Positions 54,831 to 62,396 of a DNA stretch of 64,000 bases are shown here, piece by piece. Below the pieces are notes generated by a model. That model did not search any database. It saw only the letters and a list, made by a program, of their open reading frames with translations, and was not told the origin of the DNA. Both the position numbers and the translations under genes were made by a program. Every line of letters starts with the position of its first letter. The first letter of the stretch is position 1. This stretch comes from a virus. Where the stretch lies: positions 62,001 through 126,000 of the IMG/VR virus record IMGVR_UViG_3300017971_000213; one strand, given 5' to 3'.

Positions 54831-55214
54831 CTATTTTCGGGGACGTACCCGTTTGAGGAGCACCTGCACGACAGTCGTACCGTCCTCCGCCGCGCAGTCC
54901 CACATCGCAGCCAGCTCCCATCCGCGAGCCCCCTCCCCGTTTAGGATGCACGGGAGATCGTTAGACTCCGTGAGAACCATCTGCATCCTCCGGTACTGGA
55001 TCAATGGAGTCTCAGAGTCGTAGTAAGTCGTGCACAGCTCACAGAGCCGATGCAACTTACGACCGCCCGAGATCTGAATCGGCGTCAACCGATCTTTGAT
55101 GTGCTCGTCACAGAAGCGCGCCCCGCAGTCGTCGCACATGTGTATACCGAAGGAATCTGTAGTAGCGTAACACCCTGGATGCGCGCACACCAGGGACGGC
55201 TTGTCCTTAGACAT
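54831..55214 (-). CDS. Zinc-finger protein with DUF4177-like end
   Basis: 127 aa. CAHPGC, CDDCGARFC, CELC: a treble-clef-like zinc domain (9-64). The end (LNGEGARGWELAAMWDCAAE, VVQVLLKR) resembles the DUF4177 fold ('lN.lg.eGWelv'). Function unknown. Confidence 0.7.
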   Translation of the reverse strand: MSKDKPSLVCAHPGCYATTDSFGIHMCDDCGARFCDEHIKDRLTPIQISGGRKLHRLCELCTTYYDSETPLIQYRRMQMVLTESNDLPCILNGEGARGWELAAMWDCAAEDGTTVVQVLLKRVRPRK

Positions 55215-55719
55215 CGTCTCCCTCCACGGCTAGGATTTCGTCCATCCTCTGAGTGCCGATGGCCTCTCTGATCTTGGCCAAGTCGGTTTCCATGCGCTGG
55301 CACTGCTCGGACAGTCGATCCCTCTCGTCCCCCAGCTCCGCCCGCACCTCAAGCCCGCGAGTGACATCTCCTCGGAGCTGATTGTTCAGCCTCTTGGCCT
55401 CCTTCAATAGCTCCTGGGTATCCCTGACCTCCAGACGAGCCTTCTGGGCTACCTCCTTGGCTTTCTCGGCATCTTCGTTCGCCCACTTGACCGCAGCGTC
55501 CTCGTTGAGTCGCATAAGGAATCGTGTAGATGTCGAAGGCACCATCTCGTCTCGGTAAACGGGATTCCCGTACTGGTCCTGGTTCCCGCTCTGGCAAGAC
55601 TGCATACGAGACTCCTGCTCTTGATACACCCCCACGATCTCGTACCCGCAGAGAGACAGCGCGTGAACTTTCTCCTCCTCGACGACCTGAACCTCTCCCG
55701 TCAATTCCATCTTGATCAT
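55207..55719 (-). CDS. Coiled-coil protein
   Basis: 170 aa: beta N-terminal domain (KVHALSLCGYEIVGVYQEQE), then a long coiled coil (DAEKAKEVAQKARLEVRDTQ). Overlaps the HNH gene by 4 nt. Unknown. Confidence 0.7.
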   Translation of the reverse strand: MIKMELTGEVQVVEEEKVHALSLCGYEIVGVYQEQESRMQSCQSGNQDQYGNPVYRDEMVPSTSTRFLMRLNEDAAVKWANEDAEKAKEVAQKARLEVRDTQELLKEAKRLNNQLRGDVTRGLEVRAELGDERDRLSEQCQRMETDLAKIREAIGTQRMDEILAVEGDDV

Positions 55720-56159
55720 TTTCCGTCCTCCTTTTCGTGGAGTTCCTCCCGCAGCTGGATCAACTCTGCCAGCACGGGGTCATCGGGCTCTTCGTACTTC
55801 TCAGGTTCCACGGTCTTGGCCCCTTTGTAGAGGTTGCATTGAGGACACGCCAACTGGAGGTTGGTGAGGTCAAACTCAGCACCTCCCTTGGAGAGAGGTA
55901 CGATGTGGTCGACATGGAACTTCTGGTGTCGCCGGATGCGCGAGCCGCAAATCATACAGATACCCCCATCGCGCTCGTAGACGACCCTGCGAACCCTCTT
56001 CCAGTCCGTCCCCATGAAGAAGTCGCGCAGACACTCCCGGCCGCAGAACGACGTTCTCCTGCCGCTCAGGGTCTTCCCGCATACCCTACAAAGACGTCGC
56101 CCCTGCGCGTCCTTACGGTACGGGAACAGCTTCGCATTGCTGTGAACGAGTCGACTCAT
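55716..56159 (-). CDS. HNH endonuclease
   Basis: 147 aa from ATG 56159. The HNH core is FHVDHIVPLSKGG (81-93), DLTNLQLACPQCN (97-109), with zinc Cys at 68, 71, 105 and 108. An extra knuckle (CRVCGK, FCGREC, 24-43) precedes it. Could be a free-standing homing enzyme, or a host or competitor DNA nuclease. Tightly packed into the operon (ATGA overlap), so it looks like a resident gene. Confidence 0.88.
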   Translation of the reverse strand: MSRLVHSNAKLFPYRKDAQGRRLCRVCGKTLSGRRTSFCGRECLRDFFMGTDWKRVRRVVYERDGGICMICGSRIRRHQKFHVDHIVPLSKGGAEFDLTNLQLACPQCNLYKGAKTVEPEKYEEPDDPVLAELIQLREELHEKEDGK

Positions 56160-56392
56160 TCCGAAAACCCAGCAACCAACGGGAACACCTTGTCGAAGCA
56201 CTCTCGGGCATCGACGTACTGCTCCGGACGAACCCTCTTCGGGGTATCCATGAACTCTTCTACGTTCGCGGTGATGCCGAGGTTGACCAGCTCGTCGAAG
56301 CACTCGCAGCAGATGTACCCAAGCCGGTTCGAGTAGCGATCACACATCACGTTGTCGCAACCTGTCCTGTCGCACGCCATCACTCCCATCAT
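56156..56392 (-). CDS. Small Cys-rich protein
   Basis: 78 aa from ATG 56392 (GAGAGG upstream). MACDRTGCDNVMCDRYS, YICCECFDELV: a zinc ribbon typical of small phage proteins. Overlaps the LexA-type stop (ATGA). Confidence 0.72.
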   Translation of the reverse strand: MMGVMACDRTGCDNVMCDRYSNRLGYICCECFDELVNLGITANVEEFMDTPKRVRPEQYVDARECFDKVFPLVAGFSE

Positions 56393-56670
56393 GCACCTCT
56401 CTGAAGGGGGATCACGGAAAACTTGCACGGAGTCCCGTCGGTCAACCTCTTGATCCGAATCGCCCGTTTGTCTCTCGAAGGACCCAGCTCGATGTACCCA
56501 AAACGCACTAGCTCGTCGAGATGGTCCTTCACCGTACCTACGTTCCGCAACTGTAGCAGATCTGCGAGCCGGCGGCGCGTCGGAGGATAGCCCATGCGGT
56601 CGATATAGGAAATCACCGTCTCCAGCACTTCGAGCTGACGGGTGGTCGGTTTTGTACTCTTGAGGGCCAT
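56389..56670 (-). CDS. Second LexA-type winged-helix protein
   Basis: 93 aa: TTRQLEVLETVISYIDRMGY, PPTRRRLADLLQL, VKDHLDELVRFGYIELG is a LexA DNA-binding domain with no peptidase. Separate from the copy at 40809-41216. Likely an early regulator. Confidence 0.83.
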   Translation of the reverse strand: MALKSTKPTTRQLEVLETVISYIDRMGYPPTRRRLADLLQLRNVGTVKDHLDELVRFGYIELGPSRDKRAIRIKRLTDGTPCKFSVIPLQRGA

Positions 56671-56673
56671 CGA

Positions 56674-56967
56674 CTACTTCCTTGGATCTGAGCAGATGCT
56701 CTCAGTCGACATGTAACCACCCCTCTGAGAGCGCCGGTTCATCTCCAACGACAGATACACAACTAGCGCAGCCATTCCTTCACAGCGAAGCTTTTCAGCC
56801 TTCGTGCGCGGCTTGGTCGGGTGAATGCACTCGCCCACGTAATACATGTGTGCATCCGACTCAGCGATGTAGTAGCCGATCTCCTTGCAGTCGCTCTTCG
56901 AGTACTCCCCGTCGCCCTTGGCCGACAGGCAGAGCACGGCCAGTATCAGTAAGAAACACACTCGCAC
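56674..56967 (-). CDS. Secreted protein with signal peptide
   Basis: 97 aa, GTG start: RVCFLLILAVLCLSAKGDGE is a signal peptide. The mature part has four Cys (KSDCKEIGYYIAE, GECIHP, LRCEGM, SICSDP), suggesting disulfides in the periplasm or outside. Unknown role; may act in the cell envelope. Confidence 0.72.
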   Translation of the reverse strand: MRVCFLLILAVLCLSAKGDGEYSKSDCKEIGYYIAESDAHMYYVGECIHPTKPRTKAEKLRCEGMAALVVYLSLEMNRRSQRGGYMSTESICSDPRK

Positions 56968-56968
56968 G

Positions 56969-57250
56969 TCAGCCCTCCTGTTCCTTCCCTCGGAGTAGGG
57001 AGATGAGCGTACAGGAGAGGCAGCCAGAGCCGTCCTTTCTGTCGATGCAGCCGATCTCCTTGTACAGCTCCGAAAAGACCTTGCGGGATTCCTCCAGTCG
57101 ACCCTCCAGCTCTTCGAGGCGACACCACGGGCAGTTCTCTTTCGGGACGTAGCCTACCCCGTCACATCCGGGACGAATGACCTCGGTAAAACCATGTTTG
57201 GGGCACCGAATCGCAACCGACAGCACAAAGTCTCTCTTGCAGTCGGTCAT
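56969..57250 (-). CDS. Hypothetical Cys-containing protein
   Basis: 93 aa from ATG 57250 (ATGA overlap): IRCPKHGFTEVIRPGCDG, ENCPWCRLEELEGRLEESRK. Zinc-binding N-terminus and coiled-coil end. Unknown. Confidence 0.68.
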   Translation of the reverse strand: MTDCKRDFVLSVAIRCPKHGFTEVIRPGCDGVGYVPKENCPWCRLEELEGRLEESRKVFSELYKEIGCIDRKDGSGCLSCTLISLLRGKEQEG

Positions 57251-57702
57251 GTCGGCATCCTTGTCAGCAATTCGCAGCTTTTCTGCCACGCCCAGTGCTT
57301 CTCAAGATCTCCAGGCTTGTTCTTACGGATGTACCCAGCGCCAGCGAGTCCCGTAGGGACACCTGGGAGGCGAAACTGCTCTTGTCGGCAGTTACCCACC
57401 GCAGTTCTTGCCATCATGAACGAACCCGCTAGCGAGTCTTCGTACATCGCCTCTTCGGCTTCGAAATCATGCTCCCACTGGTCATCGTCTTCACAGGTGT
57501 AATCGAATGGATCTTTGGTACGCACTGGTTTCCCGATGACACCGATTTTTACCAACGTATCTGCCGCCGCGCAGTCATGGCAGCACGGGTTGCCTTCTAG
57601 GTCGAGCGGAGCATCGGCTCCCTCTGGCAGCGGCATGATGGCTTCCTTGCGGATCGCCCCATTCATGTGCGCGTTGATACAGCGCGGACACGGATCTTGC
57701 AT
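57247..57702 (-). CDS. Hypothetical zinc-binding protein
   Basis: 151 aa from ATG 57702 (GGAGGGAG upstream). CPRC near the start, GNPCCHDCAAAD at about 40, then an acidic helix (QWEHDFEAEEAMYEDSLAG). The middle resembles small phage zinc proteins. Function unknown. Confidence 0.7.
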   Translation of the reverse strand: MQDPCPRCINAHMNGAIRKEAIMPLPEGADAPLDLEGNPCCHDCAAADTLVKIGVIGKPVRTKDPFDYTCEDDDQWEHDFEAEEAMYEDSLAGSFMMARTAVGNCRQEQFRLPGVPTGLAGAGYIRKNKPGDLEKHWAWQKSCELLTRMPT

Positions 57703-57796
57703 CACTTCTCCCTCCACTCCAGCATCGGTCTGGTCGATTCGACGCGTACCCCACACCGCAAGCGGTGTCCCTGGGACGACCCTCCCTACGCGTCAT
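57575..57796 (-). CDS. Possible leader ORF after early promoter
   Basis: 73 codons from ATG 57796, 7 nt after AGGAGG and directly downstream of the 57837-57866 promoter. The first 31 codons overlap nothing, but the rest overlaps the next gene in another frame and looks random (Arg/Ser-rich). It may be a decayed leader gene comparable to the 20-aa ORF at 63132-63194. Confidence 0.35.
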   Translation of the reverse strand: MTRREGRPRDTACGVGYASNRPDRCWSGGRSDARSVSALYQRAHEWGDPQGSHHAAARGSRCSARPRRQPVLP

Positions 57797-57836
57797 ATCC
57801 AGTCCTCCTCGTACAAACCCACATAACAGCCTGACC

Positions 57837-57866
57837 TATATAGCACAGGGGCACACCGGGTGTCAA
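57837..57866 (-). promoter_or_regulatory. Early promoter, TTGACA-18-TATATA
   Basis: Minus strand; leader has GTTTGTACGAGG, a variant of the shared element. It lies in the 86-nt gap after the 57883-58173 gene. Confidence 0.78.
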
Positions 57867-57882
57867 GAAGAGGGTCGAAAAG

Positions 57883-58173
57883 TCACCTCTGCGGGTGACT
57901 ACGCCCCTCGAAGTAGCAGTCCGAAGCGTCGTCGGGGTCCAGGCCAGCGACCAAGGCCAAGTCATTGGCATCAAGGACGCCCTTCGCGGCCAAGACCTCA
58001 CAGAGCTTAGAAAACGCCGACGCGATCAGATCAACGCTCGGAGCCGTCAGTGTAGGGTAGTGGCTATTTGAATTCTGATACACGTACACCGAGGACTGGA
58101 TGAACTCCTTGACGGGTTTGACCAACTCCCCCTCAACGGGGTCGGGGTATACGATTCTGGTGCTGTCGGTCAT
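57883..58173 (-). CDS. Hypothetical early protein
   Basis: 96 aa: MTDSTRIVYPDPVEGELVKP, helical centre (LIASAFSKLCEVLAAKGVLD). Last gene before the 57837 promoter; GGAG 7 nt before the ATG. Unknown. Confidence 0.7.
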   Translation of the reverse strand: MTDSTRIVYPDPVEGELVKPVKEFIQSSVYVYQNSNSHYPTLTAPSVDLIASAFSKLCEVLAAKGVLDANDLALVAGLDPDDASDCYFEGRSHPQR

Positions 58174-58174
58174 G

Positions 58175-58447
58175 TCACTTCTCCATGGATTCGAGTTCTT
58201 TCCTGAAGCTCGGTAGTCGCGCGATCATGAGACGGCAGCTGTTTGCCTTATCCGTGGGCCACAGCTTTTTCCACAAGCGGAAATACCAAGAGACCTCGCG
58301 AAACAGGAAGACCGGACGTGCGTCAGTCAGCTCGTCGAACATCTCGTCACCCAGGTAGCCCTCCTTCCAGAGCCACGCTATCATCTTCATCCCCGCATCT
58401 GTGGCAAGATCCTCGATGTCGTGCTCTGTGTACGAGTATATATGCAT
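58175..58447 (-). CDS. Hypothetical early protein
   Basis: 90 aa from ATG 58447 (TGAGATG junction). Helical, aromatic (MIAWLWKEGYLGDEMFDELT, VSWYFRLWKKLW). Unknown; perhaps membrane-associated. Confidence 0.68.
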   Translation of the reverse strand: MHIYSYTEHDIEDLATDAGMKMIAWLWKEGYLGDEMFDELTDARPVFLFREVSWYFRLWKKLWPTDKANSCRLMIARLPSFRKELESMEK

Positions 58448-58448
58448 C

Positions 58449-58898
58449 TCAGTGTTTCTCCTTTCCGAAGCAGTCGTAGCAGGCATACCCTTCGCACGCC
58501 TCTTTCGTGTGAGGGGTGACGTGAGCTGGATGCCAGCCCCTGCGCATCTCTGCTATCTCGGACTCACAGGTCATCAACGACTCGTAGACGTAGTCGCAGC
58601 GCCGCATCTCCTTGTCAGCCTGCTCCTGCCAATCAACGAGCGTGTCCCAGCAAACGATCTCACGAGACTCTTCGACGTACCGTTCGATGTCCTCCTGGCA
58701 CTCGACCCACGCATGCTTCCAGTACATCACACGCTCGGTCTCGGGCTCGAACTCGGAGAACGAACTACACTCCTCGAACAGGTCCTTGTACTGCTTGACC
58801 TCGTGCTTCCACTGGAACCAGTTGAACGCCCACATACCAAGAAGCACCGTGTACGCGACGATCAAGATGTTCCACCGTCTTCGGTAATAATCATTCAC
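58449..58898 (-). CDS. Single-pass membrane protein with paired Cys
   Basis: 149 aa. One N-terminal helix (about 11-27, ILIVAYTVLLGMWAFNW), then an acidic helix with regularly placed Cys and a CEGYACYDC end. If the tail lies in the periplasm, the Cys may form disulfides. Similar in layout to 53315-53983. Confidence 0.7.
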   Translation of the reverse strand: MNDYYRRRWNILIVAYTVLLGMWAFNWFQWKHEVKQYKDLFEECSSFSEFEPETERVMYWKHAWVECQEDIERYVEESREIVCWDTLVDWQEQADKEMRRCDYVYESLMTCESEIAEMRRGWHPAHVTPHTKEACEGYACYDCFGKEKH

Positions 58899-58901
58899 GG
58901 A

Positions 58902-58988
58902 CTACCACCACCTTTCCGAGAGCACGATTGCGCCCATGATCAGACCCACGAACCAACCATACCCGGACTCGCCCTGAGAAGAATCCAC
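58902..58988 (-). CDS. Possible 28-aa membrane peptide
   Basis: GTG 58988: VDSSQGESGYGWFVGLIMGA, ending SERWW. Overlaps the previous gene in another frame and lacks a ribosome site. The sequence looks like a small membrane peptide, but support is weak. Confidence 0.3.
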   Translation of the reverse strand: MDSSQGESGYGWFVGLIMGAIVLSERWW

Positions 58989-59125
58989 AGCATCTGTACG
59001 ACCGGGTTCTCGAAGCCGCTAGTCACTTGAAACCACCAGACAGATGCGCCGAACAAAGCAACTATCGCCAGGACGTACAGCAATTTGCAGACGATCTCGA
59101 CCACCAGTTTCTGTACCGAAGTCAC
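58940..59125 (-). CDS. Small membrane protein (61 aa)
   Basis: GTG 59125, 7 nt after GGAGG. TSVQKLVVEIVCKLLYVLAI, VALFGASVWWF forms a membrane helix; a second weakly hydrophobic stretch follows (VVQMLWILL). Function unknown. Confidence 0.68.
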   Translation of the reverse strand: MTSVQKLVVEIVCKLLYVLAIVALFGASVWWFQVTSGFENPVVQMLWILLRASPGMVGSWV

Positions 59126-59731
59126 CTAGCCCTCCTCGACCTCAGAAAGTACATCGCAACGGCAACCCGCGTTCTTCCCAGTCTTCTGCATGTCCACTTG
59201 GCGTGTTGCTATCGAGTCGATGAAGTCCTTGTCCCACAGAACATCGATCTCCCGTTTCGAGACCTTCTTAGCCTCTTCAACCGTGAAGACATGAGCGTCT
59301 TCGAGATGAGTCGTATAGCCTGCGTAGTCCTTGGCCCACCACAGAATGCAGTTGCCGACAGGCCCACGGTTCTGCATGTAGTAGAGCTTCTCCTCCCCCG
59401 AAGATCTCCCACACTGTACGTCAGGGTACTCCCACGGAAGAGGCTCGACACCGCGTAGGCGCTGTAAGGTTTCGTAGCGGTCGTTCTCTGCATCTCCGAC
59501 AAAGGTGTCGTGCCACCCGTAGTCGTAGTGCCGGCACTGGAAGTGCATGCACCTTCCGTCCTCTACGAGATCTCCATGCTCGGCCGGCATGTCGCACCAG
59601 TCGCAGGTAGGTGGATTCTCCGCCAGGAACGCCTTGCACGCCTTCTCGCACTCCTCGGCCTCTTCGTAGGTCGAGTGCTCCGTGTAGCAGTACTCGCAGC
59701 TCCAAGGTATGTCGTCTATCCTAGTCGGCAT
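59126..59731 (-). CDS. Zinc-finger early protein
   Basis: 201 aa from ATG 59731 (GGGAGG upstream). CEYCYTEHSTYEEAEECEKAC and CDWCDMPAEHGDLVEDGRC look like tandem zinc ribbons. C-terminal part GFTVEEAKK-like helix and a CRCDVLSEVEEG end. Function unknown. Confidence 0.72.
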   Translation of the reverse strand: MPTRIDDIPWSCEYCYTEHSTYEEAEECEKACKAFLAENPPTCDWCDMPAEHGDLVEDGRCMHFQCRHYDYGWHDTFVGDAENDRYETLQRLRGVEPLPWEYPDVQCGRSSGEEKLYYMQNRGPVGNCILWWAKDYAGYTTHLEDAHVFTVEEAKKVSKREIDVLWDKDFIDSIATRQVDMQKTGKNAGCRCDVLSEVEEG

Positions 59732-59879
59732 CCCATCCTCCCTCTTTCTCCAGCTCCCCCAGGGAACCGAGAATCTCCCGCAGGCTGTCATACGAAGTAC
59801 GACTGTCGCACCCCCGCTGCTTCTCTGTCCACTCCCGCACTTCGCGCAGTTTAGCTTCGGCAACTTCGGCACGGGCCGT
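59721..59879 (-). pseudogene. Truncated C-terminus of a coiled-coil gene
   Basis: Open for 52 codons after an in-frame TAA, with no start codon or ribosome site. It reads RAEVAEAKLREVREWTEKQR to EKEGGWDAD, like RAEAKLEAVREWKKKR in the 61537-62172 protein. Looks like the 3' end of a lost paralogue, next to the inverted repeat at 59891-59945. Confidence 0.6.
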
Positions 59880-59890
59880 TTAATTTAGTC

Positions 59891-59945
59891 GGGGTGCTGC
59901 GTCGGGTTGGAGAGTCGTCCTAAACAGGTTATGACGCAGCACCCC
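59891..59945. repeat. 13-bp perfect inverted repeat
   Basis: GGGGTGCTGCGTC at 59891-59903 and its exact complement at 59933-59945, separated by 29 nt. It fills the gap between the truncated gene and the 59951 gene. Possible terminator, protein site or deletion scar. Confidence 0.8.
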
Positions 59946-59950
59946 ATGTT

Positions 59951-60244
59951 TCAGTCCTTCCTCTTCGCACCCTCGATGATCATGAGTGCGTACGCGACAG
60001 CCCGACGGTACTCGATCTCTCCCTGTTCCCCGAGAGCCACAGAGCGTGAGCATTCCAGCAACCGACCCTCAATCCTGTCGACGACCTTCTTCCACTTTGC
60101 CCTATCGTGCCAGCGTGTCGCAACCTTGAGCCGAGAGGACTTGTCCAGAAGGTCACGCCCGGCGTCAAGAGCTTCTGCGGCCGACTTGAGCACCTCTCGC
60201 GCCGCCAGTTCCACGTCTTCGTCGTAGAAACTCACTTCAGCCAT
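59951..60244 (-). CDS. Hypothetical helical protein
   Basis: 97 aa from ATG 60244: MAEVSFYDEDVELAAREVLK, then a helical remainder ending EGAKRKD. Overlaps the upstream stop by 8 nt. Unknown. Confidence 0.68.
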   Translation of the reverse strand: MAEVSFYDEDVELAAREVLKSAAEALDAGRDLLDKSSRLKVATRWHDRAKWKKVVDRIEGRLLECSRSVALGEQGEIEYRRAVAYALMIIEGAKRKD

Positions 60245-60470
60245 TATCTCTCCGCTGGTACTCACCGCACCATTCGTCATCTTTGACGGGAGGCCAACCT
60301 GAGACGACATGCTTGGACGTGATGAATGATGGCCTGAAGGACTTCCGGAATTCATCTTTGGTCGCGCCGTACACTGGCCACGTCATGCGCGGCGACTTCT
60401 TATGGCACTCGTTGTTGCGGCAGAAGCGGCAGTTCTTGCAGCTTTCTTTATCGACTTTTCTTTTGGTCAT
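60237..60470 (-). CDS. Small zinc-binding protein
   Basis: 77 aa from ATG 60470: CKNCRFCRNNECHKKSP at 11-27 and DDEWCGEY near the end. Common type of small phage zinc protein (CxxCxxC). Overlaps the neighbour by 23 nt. Confidence 0.7.
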   Translation of the reverse strand: MTKRKVDKESCKNCRFCRNNECHKKSPRMTWPVYGATKDEFRKSFRPSFITSKHVVSGWPPVKDDEWCGEYQRRDNG

Positions 60471-60735
60471 CGTCTTCCTCCTCGGGCGCGTGAGTGGGGG
60501 CGGTGTTGAGTTGCTCGCGAATCTGCTGGGCACACTCGCGGGGCGACCACTCTCGGCACCGTGGCCTCTCACACAACCTGGCGGCTTCCTCTAGAGCGTC
60601 GGACCTCGCCGCCGCCAACGTCGCCCGCGCCTCGTCCCGCTCGCGCTCCAACTCTGCGATCTGCTCGTCTACGCAATCTCCGCAACGGCAACGCGGGCCT
60701 GCTAATGCGCCGTGCCTCATGCAGGTGTACTCCAT
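60448..60735 (-). CDS. Small coiled-coil protein with Cys cluster
   Basis: 95 aa from ATG 60735 (GAGGAGGACTGAGATG junction): CMRHG, CRCGDCVDEQ, then a coiled coil (IAELERERDEARATLAAARS). Resembles the 61537-62172 protein in the coil part. Confidence 0.7.
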   Translation of the reverse strand: MEYTCMRHGALAGPRCRCGDCVDEQIAELERERDEARATLAAARSDALEEAARLCERPRCREWSPRECAQQIREQLNTAPTHAPEEEDDDQKKSR

Positions 60736-60736
60736 C

Positions 60737-60949
60737 TCAGTCCTCCTCGACAATGACCGTATAGCCGCTGCGGGACTCGGTACCAATGCGGTCTGGGCGC
60801 ACCCAAGTCTTAGAGGTCCCCCAGTTGACCCGTACACGACCGAGGTGTTCAACATCAGAACCCTTTTCGATCACCGCCCCCTTCCGGTAGCTACACCGGG
60901 GATCGTTGTCCTGGATGACCATACCGATCTTGACATCTTCGAACTTCAT
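60737..60949 (-). CDS. Hypothetical small beta protein
   Basis: 70 aa: MKFEDVKIGMVIQDNDPRCS, then RVRVNWGTSKTWVRPDRIGT, ending VIVEED. KOW-like small beta barrel pattern. Function unknown. Confidence 0.7.
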   Translation of the reverse strand: MKFEDVKIGMVIQDNDPRCSYRKGAVIEKGSDVEHLGRVRVNWGTSKTWVRPDRIGTESRSGYTVIVEED

Positions 60950-60960
60950 TCACGCGCTCC

Positions 60961-61188
60961 TTACTCTACGTAGCATAGTCCCCCACCCATCCCGCCAGTA
61001 CACAGCAAGCCCACTACACCGACGAATATCAGCGTCCCGGACACGCCTCCCCACCAGTAGGTGAAGATTTGGTCCTGTCTGCGCGCTGGGTGGATGAACG
61101 CAAAGGGGATGAGGCAGAACGGGAGCGCAGCGGCACCCAAGTAGCCGAGTATGAACGACCACCCGAACAAGGTACGTAGCAGTTCCAC
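60961..61188 (-). CDS. Small two-pass membrane protein
   Basis: 75 aa, GTG start with GGGGGAG upstream. Hydrophobic segments GWSFILGYLGAAALPFCLIP and VSGTLIFVGVVGLLCTGGMG. Function unknown; might be an envelope or superinfection protein. Confidence 0.68.
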   Translation of the reverse strand: MELLRTLFGWSFILGYLGAAALPFCLIPFAFIHPARRQDQIFTYWWGGVSGTLIFVGVVGLLCTGGMGGGLCYVE

Positions 61189-61193
61189 GGCCC

Positions 61194-61547
61194 CTACTCC
61201 CCCTTCAGCGACTGGTCGTCCTCAGTCCCGAGGATGACATCCAGATCGTCCCAGACAATCGCCTGGAGCGGCCCCCTGTTCAGCTCCGCCCACTTCCTCA
61301 CCTCGGATAGCCTTGAGCGCACCTCGGTCACCTCGCGCTCGGCTGCGGAAAGCTTGTCCCGCGTTTCGCCATGCCACTTGACCTCATAGCCGTGGTCGCG
61401 CTTCCACCCGTCCCGCTCGCGCAGCGCGTCTCTATACCATGGTGACTTTTTGACGCACTCCTCGCATACGTAGTCGTTGTGCTTCCCAAACAGCTTGCTG
61501 TCGTCGTGCGGATATGTTTTGCAGATCGCGCAGTATTTATCGCTCAT
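61194..61547 (-). CDS. Zinc-finger protein with coiled coil
   Basis: 117 aa: CAICKTYPHDDSKLFGKHND, VCEECV is a zinc ribbon; coil at 65-90. Ends DDQSLKGE. GAGGAG before the ATG. Unknown. Confidence 0.7.
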   Translation of the reverse strand: MSDKYCAICKTYPHDDSKLFGKHNDYVCEECVKKSPWYRDALRERDGWKRDHGYEVKWHGETRDKLSAAEREVTEVRSRLSEVRKWAELNRGPLQAIVWDDLDVILGTEDDQSLKGE

Positions 61548-62172
61548 CGTCTTGCTCCTCGGGCGCGGGGGTGGTGAGGATGCAGCCTAATTCTAACCAA
61601 TCTTGTTGTGTCAAGCCCCCGTAAACCAGTGGGCTGCGTTTCTTCTTCCACTCCCTCACCGCCTCCAGCTTCGCCTCTGCTCTCTCGGTGCGCGCGCGGA
61701 GTCGTACATTTTCGTCAAACATCCTGGTGTAGTCGTCCTCCCAGCACTCGCACGAATAGGCCAGGTCATCGCATGCTTCCCGTGCCTCGTCTCGCTCGCG
61801 CTCGGCTTTTAAGGCACGTTCGCGCATAGTGTCCAACGCATCTTCTTTTGTCACATGGTATGACATCTCAGTCCTCCTCGGGCACGTCGAGCGCAAGAAA
61901 TGCAACTGCCCAATCTCCCGGTCCCGCTCCTCGATCACGCGCGCATCAGCAGCCCTCACTGCTGCCACGGCATCGGCCAGAGACAGGTGCTCGTGATCGC
62001 GCCCGATACTCTCGGAGTATACGCGAGCTATCTCCCGGTCCCGCTCCTCTACGGCAGCGAGGGCGCGGAGTATGTCTTCATTCGTCCACTCGCAACAATC
62101 GTCTGGCTCCTCTGTAGCGTACTGCCGGTACTCTACGATCTCCTCCGCCGTCAGCGGCTTGTATTCAGTCAT
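61537..62172 (-). CDS. Coiled-coil protein, apparent fusion of two genes
   Basis: Reads 211 aa from ATG 62172: MTEYKPLTAEEIVEYRQYAT to a coil, then PRRTE just before MSYHVTKEDALDTMRERALK at 61866. The junction GAGGAGGACTGAGATG is identical to true gene ends elsewhere in this operon. In a shifted frame the upstream part would end in GDWAVAFLALDVPEED and stop at 61868. So this may be two genes fused by a one-base change. The second half (109 aa) is coiled coil plus a GLTQQDWLELGCIL tail. Confidence 0.65.
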   Translation of the reverse strand: MTEYKPLTAEEIVEYRQYATEEPDDCCEWTNEDILRALAAVEERDREIARVYSESIGRDHEHLSLADAVAAVRAADARVIEERDREIGQLHFLRSTCPRRTEMSYHVTKEDALDTMRERALKAERERDEAREACDDLAYSCECWEDDYTRMFDENVRLRARTERAEAKLEAVREWKKKRSPLVYGGLTQQDWLELGCILTTPAPEEQDDER

Positions 62173-62396
62173 CGCGCATCCCCACACTTCCGCATCTCCC
62201 GATGCCCCTGCACCCACTCCTGGAGAGTCTTCTCACGGTACTTGCCGTGGTACTGTGCAAACCACAGCGCCACCTCTTCTAGAGTGACACGACGTTCGAC
62301 CTCGGGACCGAGACGAAGCAGCTCTCCCTCAATGGACTCGATGACATCTGCGGGAGCGTTTTCCGTCATCCACATCAGCGCGTTGCTTAGATCCAT
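62169..62396 (-). CDS. Hypothetical helical protein
   Basis: 75 aa: MDLSNALMWMTENAPADVIE, acidic helix (LEEVALWFAQYHGKYREKTL). Overlaps the next start (ATGA). Function unknown. Confidence 0.68.
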   Translation of the reverse strand: MDLSNALMWMTENAPADVIESIEGELLRLGPEVERRVTLEEVALWFAQYHGKYREKTLQEWVQGHREMRKCGDAR

